64,000 nucleotides of DNA from Candidatus Zixiibacteriota bacterium (GTDB lineage Bacteria; Zixibacteria; MSB-5A5; GN15; FEB-12): the NCBI GenBank assembly GCA_040756055.1, contig JBFLZR010000001.1, forward strand, positions 437,849 to 501,848, given 5' to 3'. The notes under the pieces are model-generated. The model saw only the letters and a list, made by a program, of their open reading frames with translations, did no database searches and had not been told where the DNA came from. This document shows positions 36,316-46,042 of the stretch, piece after piece. The position numbers were made by a program, and so were the translations under genes. The number at the start of each line of letters is the position of its first letter. Position 1 is the first letter of the stretch.

Positions 36316-38952
36316 ATGAACTATACGGATCCGATATGCGGTATGAAAGTGGATGGCGATTCGCCACACCGGCTTGAGGTAGATGGCGAATCCGTTTATT
36401 TCTGCAGCAGCCACTGCAAGAGCAAATATGAAAATCAACTGGAAGCAGCCGGTCGCGAGCCAGGGTTAATCGATCCGGTATGCGGTATGACCGTGTCGCC
36501 TGACACATCACACCGGGAGCGTTACGGTGATGAAGTATACTATTTTTGCTGCGAGGGATGTAGAAACAAGTTTAAGAACGATCCTGACGGGTTTGCCGGA
36601 AGTGCAGGCGAATCGTCGTCATCCAAGAAGAAATCTTCCATTGAGACACACCACGCTGCTCACTCGATACCTGAAGGGGACAGGGGGCAGGACGTGGCCG
36701 GAAAGCCCGCACCCGCAGATGCCACGTATACGTGCCCGATGCATCCGGAGGTGAAAAAGCAAGGGGGAGGGGACTGCCCGCAGTGCGGGATGGCCTTGGA
36801 ACCGGAGATGCCGAGGCTGCAGGCGACAAAGACTGAGTACACCTGTCCGATGCATCCCGAGATAGTCCGAGACAGTCCAGGTAGTTGTCCAATATGCGGT
36901 ATGGCTTTGGAACCGCGGACTGTGACCATAGACGAAGAGGACAATCCTGAACTGCGTGACATGAGTCGTCGCTTCTGGATCTCAGTTGCACTTTCAATAC
37001 CGCTGGTGGCAATTGCGATGAGCGGGCTTATACCGGGATTTAATGACTGGCTTAAGACTCTGGCCAGCGAGCGCATTTTAACTCTGTTTGAATTAGCGCT
37101 GGCTACCCCGATTGTGCTCTGGGGCGGGTGGCCATTCTTTGTTCGCGGGTATCAGTCGATAATAAATCGCAGTCCAAATATGTTTACGCTTATCGGGCTT
37201 GGTGTCGGCGTCGCTTACACCTATAGTCTTATTGCCGCGCTATTTCCGGGAATATTCCCTGATGCGTTTCGCGATTTATCGGGCGAAGTGGGTGTCTATT
37301 TTGAAGCGGCGGCCGTAATTGTCGCACTGGTGCTGCTGGGGCAGGTGTTGGAACTGAGGGCGAGGCGTCGCACGGGAGCAGCCATAAAGGCTCTTCTGGG
37401 TTTAGCGCCGAAGACAGCCCGGCGAGTCAATCAGGACGGATCTGAAGAAGATGTTGCGCTTGATCAGGTACAGATAGGGGACAAGCTTCGCGTTCGACCC
37501 GGTGAGAAGGTGCCGGTTGATGGTAAGGTTGTGGCTGGCAGCAGTGCCGTCGACGAATCGATGATCACGGGAGAGCCGATTCCGGTTGAGAAAGGCAGTG
37601 GGGATAAAGTTATAGGCGCCACGGTCAACGGCACCGGGTCGATTGTGATCGAAGCGGAGAAAGTTGGTTCCGATACGTTGCTGTCGCAGATCGTGCAGAT
37701 GGTCGCCAGTGCGCAGAGAAGCAAGGCCCCGATTCAGAGGATGGCCGACGCGGTCGCGGCGTATTTCGTCCCGACCGTGGTTGGTATAGCTGTCGTAACA
37801 TTTATTGTGTGGGCACTGGTTGGTCCCGATCCAAAACTCACTCACGCTCTGATCAATGCCGTCGCGGTACTTATCATCGCCTGTCCCTGCGCCCTCGGTC
37901 TGGCCACACCGATGTCAATCATGGTCGCCAGTGGAAGAGGCGCCGCGGCTGGCGTATTGTTCAAGAACGCGGAAGCAATCGAGGTTCTTCGCAAGGTCGA
38001 TACGCTCGTGGTCGACAAGACGGGGACACTCACAGTGGGTAAGCCGAGACTGGTCTCGGTGTATGCGCAGTCGCCGCGAAGTGAAAAGGAAATTCTAACA
38101 ATGGCAGCCGGATTGGAGATGGGAAGTGAACATCCCCTGGCCGCAGCTATCGTCGCGGGCGCAAAGGAACGAGGGGCCAAACCGTCAAGAGCCGAAAACT
38201 TCAAGTCAGTCACGGGGAAAGGTGTTACGGGTGTTGTTAATGGCGAGAGGGTGGCTCTTGGAAACCGGGCACTTCTGGAGGAGCTTGGCGTCGATGCAGG
38301 CTCCCTTGCAGATAAAGCAGAAGAGTTGCGGCGAGAGGGACAAACGTCCATGTTCGTAGTGATTGGGGGCAGAGCGGCCGGGCTGATCGGGGTAGCGGAT
38401 CCAATCAAAGACACTACCGCAGAGGCAATCAAGCAATTGCACGACGAAGGCATTGCTATCGTGATGTTGACCGGTGATAGCGAAACCACGGCAAAGGCTG
38501 TGGCGGACAAATTGGGTATCGACGATGTCATGGCCGAGGTGTTGCCGGACCAGAAAGCCGATGCGGTCAAGAAACTTCAGGGTCAGGGGAAATTTGTGGC
38601 AATGGCGGGTGACGGTATCAATGACGCTCCGGCGTTGGCTCAGGCTCACGTCGGTATCGCCATGGGTACCGGCACGGATGTCGCCATGGAGAGCGCGGGC
38701 GTTACATTGGTCAAGGGGGACCTGCGCGGAATCGTGCGTGCTCGAAAGCTCAGCCGGTTGACCATTCGCAACATCAAGCAGAATCTGTTTCTCGCCTTCG
38801 TATATAATTCGGCAGGTGTACCGATAGCGGCCGGGATATTGTATCCTTTCCTCGGCATACTTCTCAGTCCCATGTTTGCCGCGGCGGCAATGAGTTTCAG
38901 TTCGGTGTCGGTGGTGGCCAATGCTCTGAGGCTAAGGCGAGAGTTGATTTAG
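36316..38952 (+). CDS. Heavy-metal (copper-type) P1B ATPase with two YHS and two HMBD modules
   Basis: This 878-residue ion pump has four N-terminal metal modules. Two are YHS domains ([18 protein letters not shown] and [12 protein letters not shown], each followed by a CxxxC), and two are heavy-metal-binding domains ([20 protein letters not shown] and [20 protein letters not shown]). The ATPase core has the metal-site CPC (C523-P-C525) in [17 protein letters not shown], the phosphorylation site D567 in [14 protein letters not shown] in EHPLAAAIV and [13 protein letters not shown]. The CPC and the NxxxxG-like final helices ([11 protein letters not shown]) indicate a Cu(I)/Ag(I)-exporting type. 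It has no classic CxxC heavy-metal-associated domain. AGGAG precedes the start; no metalloregulator lies nearby. Confidence 0.95.
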   Translation: MNYTDPICGMKVDGDSPHRLEVDGESVYFCSSHCKSKYENQLEAAGREPGLIDPVCGMTVSPDTSHRERYGDEVYYFCCEGCRNKFKNDPDGFAGSAGESSSSKKKSSIETHHAAHSIPEGDRGQDVAGKPAPADATYTCPMHPEVKKQGGGDCPQCGMALEPEMPRLQATKTEYTCPMHPEIVRDSPGSCPICGMALEPRTVTIDEEDNPELRDMSRRFWISVALSIPLVAIAMSGLIPGFNDWLKTLASERILTLFELALATPIVLWGGWPFFVRGYQSIINRSPNMFTLIGLGVGVAYTYSLIAALFPGIFPDAFRDLSGEVGVYFEAAAVIVALVLLGQVLELRARRRTGAAIKALLGLAPKTARRVNQDGSEEDVALDQVQIGDKLRVRPGEKVPVDGKVVAGSSAVDESMITGEPIPVEKGSGDKVIGATVNGTGSIVIEAEKVGSDTLLSQIVQMVASAQRSKAPIQRMADAVAAYFVPTVVGIAVVTFIVWALVGPDPKLTHALINAVAVLIIACPCALGLATPMSIMVASGRGAAAGVLFKNAEAIEVLRKVDTLVVDKTGTLTVGKPRLVSVYAQSPRSEKEILTMAAGLEMGSEHPLAAAIVAGAKERGAKPSRAENFKSVTGKGVTGVVNGERVALGNRALLEELGVDAGSLADKAEELRREGQTSMFVVIGGRAAGLIGVADPIKDTTAEAIKQLHDEGIAIVMLTGDSETTAKAVADKLGIDDVMAEVLPDQKADAVKKLQGQGKFVAMAGDGINDAPALAQAHVGIAMGTGTDVAMESAGVTLVKGDLRGIVRARKLSRLTIRNIKQNLFLAFVYNSAGVPIAAGILYPFLGILLSPMFAAAAMSFSSVSVVANALRLRRELI

Positions 38953-39423
38953 AGGTTGTTTCCCTGCATCAGAATATATAACCACGGTCACAGTACGTGA
39001 TTTCGCAAAAACTGAAGCCGAACATCCTGCGCACGGTCGTATTTGGATAATCGCGCGTTATTGGAAATCGGACGGTAGTCGGTTGTTGGCGTGCATGGCT
39101 GGTAGAGAGTGTTGATGAGGGCGACACTACCGCGCAAGGTCGCGCGGCGCGGCATCGCGCTTAAATTCCAGCCGACAGCAAGCACAAGCAATTGCAGTCA
39201 AACAACTTGCGGGCACAGAATATTTTTCTCCCTTTCCACATTATTTTTTATGAAGCGTTCTGGAATGAGGGCAGACGCCGGACAACGTAAAGCGAAACGA
39301 TTCAGTTCCGGCCGGTCCGAACCTGTTTTTCGACGCTCTGAGTTGGAGTACGCCCTGATGGATCAGTTGCGGTAAATTTTTCATTTCTCGAATTGACAAT
39401 GGAATGGCATATTGTTCTGGATT
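38953..39423. other. Intergenic region upstream of terC
   Basis: No gene is supported in about 470 bases. I looked for the yybP-ykoY manganese riboswitch that often precedes TerC genes and did not see its conserved core. A frame at 39109-39375 has no family features. GC-rich runs around 39130-39160 may be structured. Confidence 0.4.
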
Positions 39424-40380
39424 ATGGAAGTTTATTTGCACAATCAAGCGCTTCTGTACGGTATGTTTATGATCTTTGTGCTGGGTATGCTGGCGCTGGA
39501 TCTGGGGGTTTTTCATCGTCGGGATCATATCGTTAGTATTCGCGAGTCGTTTATCTGGACGGCAGTCTGGATCGTTCTGGCATTCGCTTTCATGGCTTTC
39601 ATCTATTATCGGTATGAGACGACCAGTCCCGGACGAGGGACCGGCGCGGCGTTGGAGTTTCTGACCGGCTATCTGATAGAGAAGTCGCTGAGTATCGATA
39701 ATATCTTCGTTTTTCTTTTGATTTTCAATTATTTCGATGTACCGGCGCAGTTTCAGCATCGGGTGCTGTTTTGGGGAATAATCGGGGCGCTGATTTTCCG
39801 AGCGATATTTATCGCGCTGGGGGCGCTGCTTATCGCCAGATTTCACGCGATCATCTACATCTTTGGCGCGTTTTTGATTTTCACGGGGATCAAGATGTGG
39901 TGGGCGAAGGACAAGCAGATTCATCCCGAACGAAATCCGGTTCTCCGCCTGTTTCGCAAGGTGATGGAAGTCACACGTGACTACCGAGGCAAGCATTTCT
40001 TCATCCGTGAGGGTGGCAGGTGGTTAGCGACACCTCTGTTCGTCGTGCTCCTACTCATAGAATCCAGCGATATTATCTTCGCGGTCGATTCCATACCGGC
40101 GATTTTTGCTGTAACCAAGGACCCTTATATTGTATTTACGGCGAACGTCTTCGCGATCCTCGGTCTTCGGTCGCTTTACTTTTCCGTGGCCGGGGTCATG
40201 CGGTCGTTTCATCTTCTGCATTATGGTCTGTCGATCATTCTTGTGTTCGTGGGGATCAAGATGGTGCTGTCGGATATTTACAAGATCCCTATCGGGATAT
40301 CGCTGGGTGTAGTGGGGCTTATTATCGTGGTGTCGATTGCGGCCTCACTAATGTGGCCGAAAGAGCGCGCGCAGCAATGA
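39424..40380 (+). CDS. TerC family integral membrane protein (Alx-like)
   Basis: The product of about 318 residues is a TerC family member, with about eight to nine membrane helices and the conserved acidic motifs. EKSLSIDNIFVFLLIFNYF and ESSDIIFAVDSIPAIFAVT are the two repeated acidic signatures that probably bind metal. TerC-type proteins such as Alx and MeeF/MeeY-like members export manganese, often helping to metallate secreted proteins; tellurite resistance is the historical name. The ATG at 39424 is used; a TTG at 39412 is in frame and has better upstream purines. It converges with the PGPGW gene. Confidence 0.93.
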   Translation: MEVYLHNQALLYGMFMIFVLGMLALDLGVFHRRDHIVSIRESFIWTAVWIVLAFAFMAFIYYRYETTSPGRGTGAALEFLTGYLIEKSLSIDNIFVFLLIFNYFDVPAQFQHRVLFWGIIGALIFRAIFIALGALLIARFHAIIYIFGAFLIFTGIKMWWAKDKQIHPERNPVLRLFRKVMEVTRDYRGKHFFIREGGRWLATPLFVVLLLIESSDIIFAVDSIPAIFAVTKDPYIVFTANVFAILGLRSLYFSVAGVMRSFHLLHYGLSIILVFVGIKMVLSDIYKIPIGISLGVVGLIIVVSIAASLMWPKERAQQ

Positions 40381-40397
40381 CACCGTTGGGAGTTCAG

Positions 40398-40649
40398 CTA
40401 CCGGCCAGGATTTGAATTATTATCGCCTATTGAACCGGGATTGGACTGTCGACGCAGCTTGGCTTTCATCTTTTTGAGCAGATTTCTGGCCCAGGCGAAC
40501 TCGGCAGACAGAATGGCGAGTCCTGCCGGAATTACGATAATAGCGGGCCCCGGCAGAACCAGCATCGCTATGCCGATGGCCAGAACCGTAAAGCCGATCA
40601 CGGCCACGATCAATCGCCTTAATTGTTTCAGTGTTTTTACGAGCATCAC
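40398..40649 (-). CDS. PGPGW-motif small membrane protein
   Basis: This 83-residue protein has two hydrophobic helices around LVLPGPAIIVIPAGLAILSAEF. The variant PGP motif and the following AEFAWARNLLKKMKAKL match the small PGPGW transmembrane family. Its function is unknown. A basic C-terminal tail follows. The start is GTG at 40649, with ATG three bases in, and AGAAGG lies upstream. It is encoded 48 nt downstream of TspO on the same strand, so the two may be co-transcribed. Confidence 0.8.
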   Translation of the reverse strand: MMLVKTLKQLRRLIVAVIGFTVLAIGIAMLVLPGPAIIVIPAGLAILSAEFAWARNLLKKMKAKLRRQSNPGSIGDNNSNPGR

Positions 40650-40697
40650 AGTTGTTGCCTTCTGATCAAGTGCGGCAAACGGGATAAGCCGCCCATG

Positions 40698-41186
40698 TCA
40701 CCCTCCGCTGTTCAACCGCCAGATAGAGAAGTTCAGAATAGCGGCGAATGATACCCACAGAAAATAGGGAACCAGCAGCGCGCCGGCCGGGATACTCTGA
40801 CGCCAAAACGCGATCCCGGTGGCCAGTATGAGGCACCAGAGTATGGTTATGTCGACGAAGGCCAGGTCCGGACGGTGTATGCCAAAGAACAGCCATGACC
40901 ATATACCATTAAACATGAGTTGAATGAAAAACAGAGTTAAAGCCACGGGTGCCGCCATGTACCCGCCCCGTTTCCAGACAAGCCACGCGGCTACGCCCAT
41001 ACTCAAGTACAAGAAAGACCAGACAGGCCCGAAAACATAGCCAGGAGGTGTCCAGGATGGCTTGCGCAACTGGCTGTACCACTCGCCGGGCATGAACTGT
41101 GAACCGACAAAAGCCGGAACGAAACTGATCGCAATCCAGGCCAAAAGAGAGATAATGCTGGCTGAGGTTTTCATACCCGGTGACAT
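40698..41186 (-). CDS. TspO/MBR family protein
   Basis: The 162-residue protein is a five-helix TspO (translocator, benzodiazepine-receptor) homologue. Signature segments are WYSQLRKPSWTPPGYVFGPVW, LYLSMGVAAWLVWKRGG, LFFIQLMFNGIWSWLFFG and PYFLWVSFAAILNFSIWRLN. Relatives bind porphyrins and cholesterol and are linked to tetrapyrrole breakdown and stress signalling. An internal ATG at 41174 is an alternative start. No tetrapyrrole genes lie nearby. Confidence 0.94.
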   Translation of the reverse strand: MSPGMKTSASIISLLAWIAISFVPAFVGSQFMPGEWYSQLRKPSWTPPGYVFGPVWSFLYLSMGVAAWLVWKRGGYMAAPVALTLFFIQLMFNGIWSWLFFGIHRPDLAFVDITILWCLILATGIAFWRQSIPAGALLVPYFLWVSFAAILNFSIWRLNSGG

Positions 41187-41395
41187 CGCAATAGAAGCGG
41201 CATATGCCGCCTTCCTGAACTGCGGATTTTCATTCCTTATGGTTTTGCGGTTACCGAAAGTGTCGCATTTTCGTAACAGCGTTGGATAATCTCTTGTTCC
41301 ACGGCGCGGAGGCGTGGTTCAACTCTCCCGAATCGACATCAGATTTACGATTCTGGCGAATCCGAGTCAATCGACGGAACGCGCTTCCAACAAGG

Positions 41396-43891
41396 TCAAT
41401 CCAGTATGGAGCCTTGCGACGTTTCGGTGGAGGCGCCTTTTACGTATTTGTCGAACCACCGGAGTTGTTCCCAGAGCACGTGTTCCACGTTCTCGCGCGA
41501 TCGGTATCCGTGGTCCTCGAAGGGAAGCAGCACCAGACGGGCGGTTCCGCCGGAACCACGCACGGCCTCGAAGAACACTTCGGACTGGAAGGTAAGGGTG
41601 CCCGGGTTGGAGTCATCATCGCCGTGTATAATCAGTACCGGTTCATTGACCTGGTTGGCGAAGAAGGTGGGCGAGACCTGGATGTATACATCTCTCGCTT
41701 CGAAAAGGGAGCGACGCTCGGACTGAAAGCCGAACGGCTGGTTGGTTTTATTGTACGAGCCGCTTCTGGCGATGCCTGCCTTAAACAGATCGGTGTGCGC
41801 CAGCAAATTGGCGACCATGAGTCCGCCGTGGCTGTGCCCGATGACGCCGATGCGTTCGGGGTCGGCTACCCCCATTTCAACGGCCTTAGCCACAGCTGCC
41901 TTGGCGTCCGCCACGAGTTGCTGTACGAAGGTATCGTAGGTGGTTTCGGGGTCGCCGATCATGGGCATGGCGGTTTGATCGAGCACGGCATAGCCGTTGA
42001 GCAAAAAGTAAAGGTGCGATGGTCCGTATATGCGCATAAAGTGTTGGGCAGAGCCCCTGACCTGTCCGGCGGTTGCCACCCCGGAGTACTCCAGCGGATA
42101 GGCATATAACACGGTTGGCAGGCGTGTGCCTTCTTTGTAGCCCGGGGGCAGAAGCAACTGGAAGCTGAGGGGAACACCGTCCTCGCGTTCGTAGCGCACG
42201 ATTCGTTTCTCGATTTGCCGAAGCTGCGGGGTGGGATCTTCAAAGCGCGTTATGGGTACCCGTGTCAGGGTTCGGCCGGCTTCCCCTTCCGTCGTCTCTA
42301 TCGCCTCGCCCAGGGTGGCCAGATAGTAATTGGGAACTTCAACAGCAGATTCGGAGCGCAACACAAAGCGGTTCTCATCGCCGGCGAACGCCACGAAGTA
42401 CTCGTATCGGTCGGGGTCGCAGCGGAACAACCGTTCGGTCTCGCCGGACTCGATGTGTCGCAAATCCAGAAATGGTCGGTCGCCTTCGTCGGTGGCGCCG
42501 CTTCCTCTAAAATAAACCGCGTCTCCCTGCTGGCGCAGCACCCAGCGACCGTTTGGCAAGGGACGATATAGAGGATTGCCCGGATCTCCATAGCGATCGT
42601 CCTCATCGAGGTCGAACCACAGGCGCGATGTACCCTCGTCCACGTCCAAAAGCCACACATAGCGCCATCGGCGCATTCTTTCATTCTGGGTGAGCATAAG
42701 CATGCCGCCGTCAGCGCCCCAGGCGTTGAGCCATGGTTGGATGCGGTGTTCGGCGCGGAAAACTTCGTGGGGCTCCTGCGTGAAAGGCGCGTCGAGACAC
42801 ATGAGCCGGTCGCGGTGAGGAACCTCGGCTACAGGATTTCCACCATCGAGAGCCTCGACCCAGAAGAGTGTGTGCGGAGCGGTGGGGCGCCAGGCAACAG
42901 AGCGCGGGCCGAGGGGTTCACCGTGTATCGGGACTGCGTCGGCCAGGGGCAGGGAGGCGATGGTCGCCACAAAATTGCCCTTTTGATCCCATACCTCGAT
43001 TTCTGTGGCGAATCGCCACCAGGCAACCTCGTGGGACCACGGGCCAACCAGACGCTCCACGAGCAGATAGCCGCCATCCGGGGAGAACTCAGCCGTCACA
43101 TAAGGAGCCGGAGCGCCGAGGGTCTTAACTTCCCTCGTTGACGGATCGACGATCGCGAGTTCGCTGGTGGTATAGTATTCGAAGAGAGCGTCATCATAGG
43201 CAGTCTCAAGCAAGTTGCGCGCCTCATAAGTGGAGCGTGCCGAGGCGCCATTGGCCTCGAGGATCATCGGGCCCGCCGGAATAGATGGTGGCTCGGGAGC
43301 CGGTCCACGTTTCGGGATGCTGCGGACAAGTAAACGCTTTTGATCCGGCAGCCAGCAGACCGGTGTGCCAAGGAGCGGATTGACAGCGATGTTATCAATC
43401 TTGGTCAGTTTGCCGTCCACCGAGCCGACCCATAGTCCAATGTGGTCAGTGTGAGCGACGGTGAGCGCGAAGGTTTGACCGTCCACAGTCCATTCCACAT
43501 CATGGACTTCGGAGTTCGCCGGCAAATCAAGCGGCGTTTCGGTTCCTCCTTCGACCTTGATCAGGCGTGGCGATGTGCCTCCGTGTTCGCCATGGTTGCC
43601 GTTAATAGCGGGATTTACTCTGATGCCTGCCAGCTTGTGCATCGGCGCCGCCAATTCTTCGAGGGGAGGATAAACCACGGGATCAGCCAGGAGCATATAC
43701 TCACCGGTCGGTGATGTCCATACCGAGGGCAATTGCGGGGCGTGCAGCACGTTGAGCCATTCTTCGGGTGGTGATTGCCATCCTTCTGACGACGGCGAGC
43801 TGTCGACAGATGTCTCTGCTGCGACCGACGTAACCGGCGCGGCAACCGTCAGTATGACCGCAGCGGCCGTTAACATTACCAACCTTTTCAT
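41396..43891 (-). CDS. Exported S9 family prolyl-oligopeptidase-like (glutamyl endopeptidase-type) peptidase
   Basis: This 831-residue protein has a signal peptide (residues 1-25, LTAAAVILTVAAPVTSVAA), a large beta-propeller region and a C-terminal alpha/beta-hydrolase domain of peptidase family S9. The catalytic serine lies in VIGHSHGGLMVANLL. The aspartate is probably in IIHGDDDSNPG and the histidine in FEDHGYRSREN, near the C-terminus. The N-terminal segment PPEEWLNVLHAPQLPSVWTSP resembles the S9D glutamyl endopeptidases of plants and FCB bacteria. It would cleave oligopeptides in the periplasm. CAGGAGG precedes the start with ideal spacing. Confidence 0.93.
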   Translation of the reverse strand: MKRLVMLTAAAVILTVAAPVTSVAAETSVDSSPSSEGWQSPPEEWLNVLHAPQLPSVWTSPTGEYMLLADPVVYPPLEELAAPMHKLAGIRVNPAINGNHGEHGGTSPRLIKVEGGTETPLDLPANSEVHDVEWTVDGQTFALTVAHTDHIGLWVGSVDGKLTKIDNIAVNPLLGTPVCWLPDQKRLLVRSIPKRGPAPEPPSIPAGPMILEANGASARSTYEARNLLETAYDDALFEYYTTSELAIVDPSTREVKTLGAPAPYVTAEFSPDGGYLLVERLVGPWSHEVAWWRFATEIEVWDQKGNFVATIASLPLADAVPIHGEPLGPRSVAWRPTAPHTLFWVEALDGGNPVAEVPHRDRLMCLDAPFTQEPHEVFRAEHRIQPWLNAWGADGGMLMLTQNERMRRWRYVWLLDVDEGTSRLWFDLDEDDRYGDPGNPLYRPLPNGRWVLRQQGDAVYFRGSGATDEGDRPFLDLRHIESGETERLFRCDPDRYEYFVAFAGDENRFVLRSESAVEVPNYYLATLGEAIETTEGEAGRTLTRVPITRFEDPTPQLRQIEKRIVRYEREDGVPLSFQLLLPPGYKEGTRLPTVLYAYPLEYSGVATAGQVRGSAQHFMRIYGPSHLYFLLNGYAVLDQTAMPMIGDPETTYDTFVQQLVADAKAAVAKAVEMGVADPERIGVIGHSHGGLMVANLLAHTDLFKAGIARSGSYNKTNQPFGFQSERRSLFEARDVYIQVSPTFFANQVNEPVLIIHGDDDSNPGTLTFQSEVFFEAVRGSGGTARLVLLPFEDHGYRSRENVEHVLWEQLRWFDKYVKGASTETSQGSILD

Positions 43892-44205
43892 TTTCTACCT
43901 CCTGGGCTCATCTATTCTCTTAAGTTCTTGTCTTTTGATTCTGCAAATGCACGACGTGTCATTGACGTTTTCCTTGACGTCTTAGAGCCTGGTTCTGCTG
44001 TCAAACGCCTGCTTCCGTATGAGGCTTGGGCGCCGATTCAATTTAAATCGCGCAACGACCGTTGTCAACAACACCGGAAGCGGCAATCTGTATGCGATGT
44101 GGTGTGTTTTTGTGCGCCGTACGGGGTGCGGCTCGCAAGATCGTCCTTGCGCCGGAAGCCAAGGAGCATTTCCTTTGCAGCAAAAAATCAGACAGGAGAT
44201 ACTCG
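43892..44205. other. Divergent intergenic region between S9 peptidase and PAS protein genes
   Basis: No gene is supported. It should contain promoters for both flanking genes. An open frame entering from 44062 continues into the PAS gene but its first 48 residues are not conserved-looking; the PAS gene start is better placed at 44206 behind AGGAGA. Confidence 0.4.
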
Positions 44206-44547
44206 ATGTCCGGTAGCAAGTGGACAGACTTGGCGGCGATAGCAGTCACGGTTACGAACGCCGATGGAATAATAACCGAAATGAATCCAACCTCAATCAC
44301 CACTTTTGCCGCCGATGGTGGAGCGTCGTTGGTCGGGAGCGATGTTTTGGCGTGTCATCCCGAACCATCAAGGACCAGACTGGCCGCGATGTTCAAGGAA
44401 CATCGGCCCAATCATTACACGATCCGGAAGAACGGTCGAAGGAAGATAATCCATCAAATTCCGCTCTCGAATGAGGGGGTGTTTCAGGGGTATGTGGAAA
44501 TCTCAATTCCGATCCCTGACCATCTTCCCCATTTCGACCGTGACTGA
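44206..44547 (+). CDS. Small stand-alone PAS-like protein
   Basis: The 113-residue protein looks like a single PAS domain: AVTVTNADGIITEMNPTSI at the N-terminus is the PAS start, then LVGSDVLACHPEPSRTRL, and the C-terminal strands YTIRKNGRRKIIHQIP and VEISIPIPDHLPHF. Similar short PAS proteins with the phrases CHPEPSR and HQIP occur in anaerobes, their ligand and partner being unknown. It has no output domain, so it would need a partner. The chosen start has AGGAGA upstream. It is convergent with the MFS gene. Confidence 0.75.
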   Translation: MSGSKWTDLAAIAVTVTNADGIITEMNPTSITTFAADGGASLVGSDVLACHPEPSRTRLAAMFKEHRPNHYTIRKNGRRKIIHQIPLSNEGVFQGYVEISIPIPDHLPHFDRD

Positions 44548-44622
44548 CCGACAGCTGCGGCGTATCGCCGAAGTATAGCGCCTGTTGGCCCCGCAGAAAT
44601 CGATTTGAGCAAAGCCGGTGAC

Positions 44623-45855
44623 TTACCTGTTTTTCGGGAAAAACGGTACCAGCACCCAACAGAGGGCCGTTATGCCCGATCCTACCAGCACCAGCAGGGT
44701 GTAAGATGTGTCAACGCCAAGGGAGGTTTTCCAGGAATCGTAAAAGTTTCCGCCGATGATGCTTGATGCGGAGACGCTGAAATTGCTCAGCGACATCAGC
44801 AGCGCGAACACGGTGCCGGCGGCGGCCGGTGGGCAATATCGAGCAGCTAATTCGAGCTGGGTGAGATTGGTGACCATGTAAATGAAGCCGTAGGCGAAGC
44901 TGATGATTACGGCGGAGGTCTGGCTGCCCAGTCCGATATAAACAAGTTTCGAGAGGACCATAAATATCACCGAGCCGTGGAGCAAAAAACTCAGGGGCAC
45001 GTGTTTGGAATACAATCCGTACAGGACGGCGGAGAGAATCGCCCCAAGGCTGGCGATGGTGTAGGTGTAGCCGATGAACTGATCGTCGAATCCCAGAGCC
45101 GTGGTCATGTGAACGTAGAGAACATCGGCGGAAAAGGGGTTGAAGCTCACGAGTAGATAGAAAACGGCAACGAGGATAACGATGCGTGTCCGAGCCGTTT
45201 CGCCGAGGACCTTGATAGCGCGCTTGAGCTGGTCGCGATGAAGTTCGGGGCGAGGTGTTTCTTTGATGTGGAAGATCGCGATATACAGGGCGGCCGCGCC
45301 CAATATGGCGCATATCATAAAGCCGAGGCGTTGCTGCTCGTGCTGACTGATCCATCCGCCGACCACGCCGCACAGCAGACCCGCGCCGTAAATGGCAGCC
45401 CATTGCGCCGATTGAATTCTTCCAGTGAGGCCCAGCGGCTGACCTACTTCCACCATGGTAGCATCGGTCGCCACATCCTTGAAGGCGACGCCGAAACTGG
45501 GCAGGAGCAGCGCCAGAAGTATCGCTGTGGTAGCTCCGGGAGTGAGAGGCATCATGGTGGCGATCAGAAAACCTACGATCATCAACGAGCTCGACAGGAT
45601 CAAGTAGCTTTTTCGCCTGTAGCCCCTGATCGGGACGAAGTCGGTGAGTAGCCCGAAGACCGGTTTTATGTACCAGGGGAATCCCAGAAGGAACATGAAG
45701 GTGGCGATTTCGGTGGTATCGCGCCCCCAGTTTCTGAGCATGGATCGCAGCGGTTGGGCCAGAAGACCTGCTGTCAGTTCACCTGTGCCCTGAATGAAGT
45801 ACAGCGCCGCGAATATGATGATCAGTTTTTTGGTCGGGTTTTCGGTCATTGCCAT
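44623..45855 (-). CDS. MFS transporter (folate/biopterin carrier-like)
   Basis: This 410-residue membrane carrier has 12 predicted helices and the BT1/folate-biopterin-type start KKLIIIFAALYFIQGTGELT, with WYIKPVFGLLTDFVPIRGYRRKSYL forming the cytoplasmic loop after helix 2. DVATDATMVEVG after helix 4 is typical of this branch. The transported compound is not clear; folate, pterin or acyl-CoA-like carriers are known in the group. It has no obvious partner genes. The start has no good ribosome-binding site; the second ATG (two codons in) is possible. Confidence 0.87.
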   Translation of the reverse strand: MAMTENPTKKLIIIFAALYFIQGTGELTAGLLAQPLRSMLRNWGRDTTEIATFMFLLGFPWYIKPVFGLLTDFVPIRGYRRKSYLILSSSLMIVGFLIATMMPLTPGATTAILLALLLPSFGVAFKDVATDATMVEVGQPLGLTGRIQSAQWAAIYGAGLLCGVVGGWISQHEQQRLGFMICAILGAAALYIAIFHIKETPRPELHRDQLKRAIKVLGETARTRIVILVAVFYLLVSFNPFSADVLYVHMTTALGFDDQFIGYTYTIASLGAILSAVLYGLYSKHVPLSFLLHGSVIFMVLSKLVYIGLGSQTSAVIISFAYGFIYMVTNLTQLELAARYCPPAAAGTVFALLMSLSNFSVSASSIIGGNFYDSWKTSLGVDTSYTLLVLVGSGITALCWVLVPFFPKNR

Positions 45856-46042
45856 AGTCAGGGTTGTGCGTTTTCCAACAGACGGAAATATCGACTTTTT
45901 TGTCGTGAAAAATCCACTGTTATTTTCATGGGCGCTGAGAATTTTTGGCTAAGGGCTGCCGAAAGAAAAGAATTGAGGGGTATGGAGCACAGCGTGGGGT
46001 AAGTCTTTGTCGCGTAGCGGAAAAGCCGCTCGACAGTGGAAA

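Noticed and set aside
38953-39423. yybP-ykoY manganese riboswitch upstream of terC
   Set aside because: I looked for its conserved core because TerC genes often have it, and did not see it.
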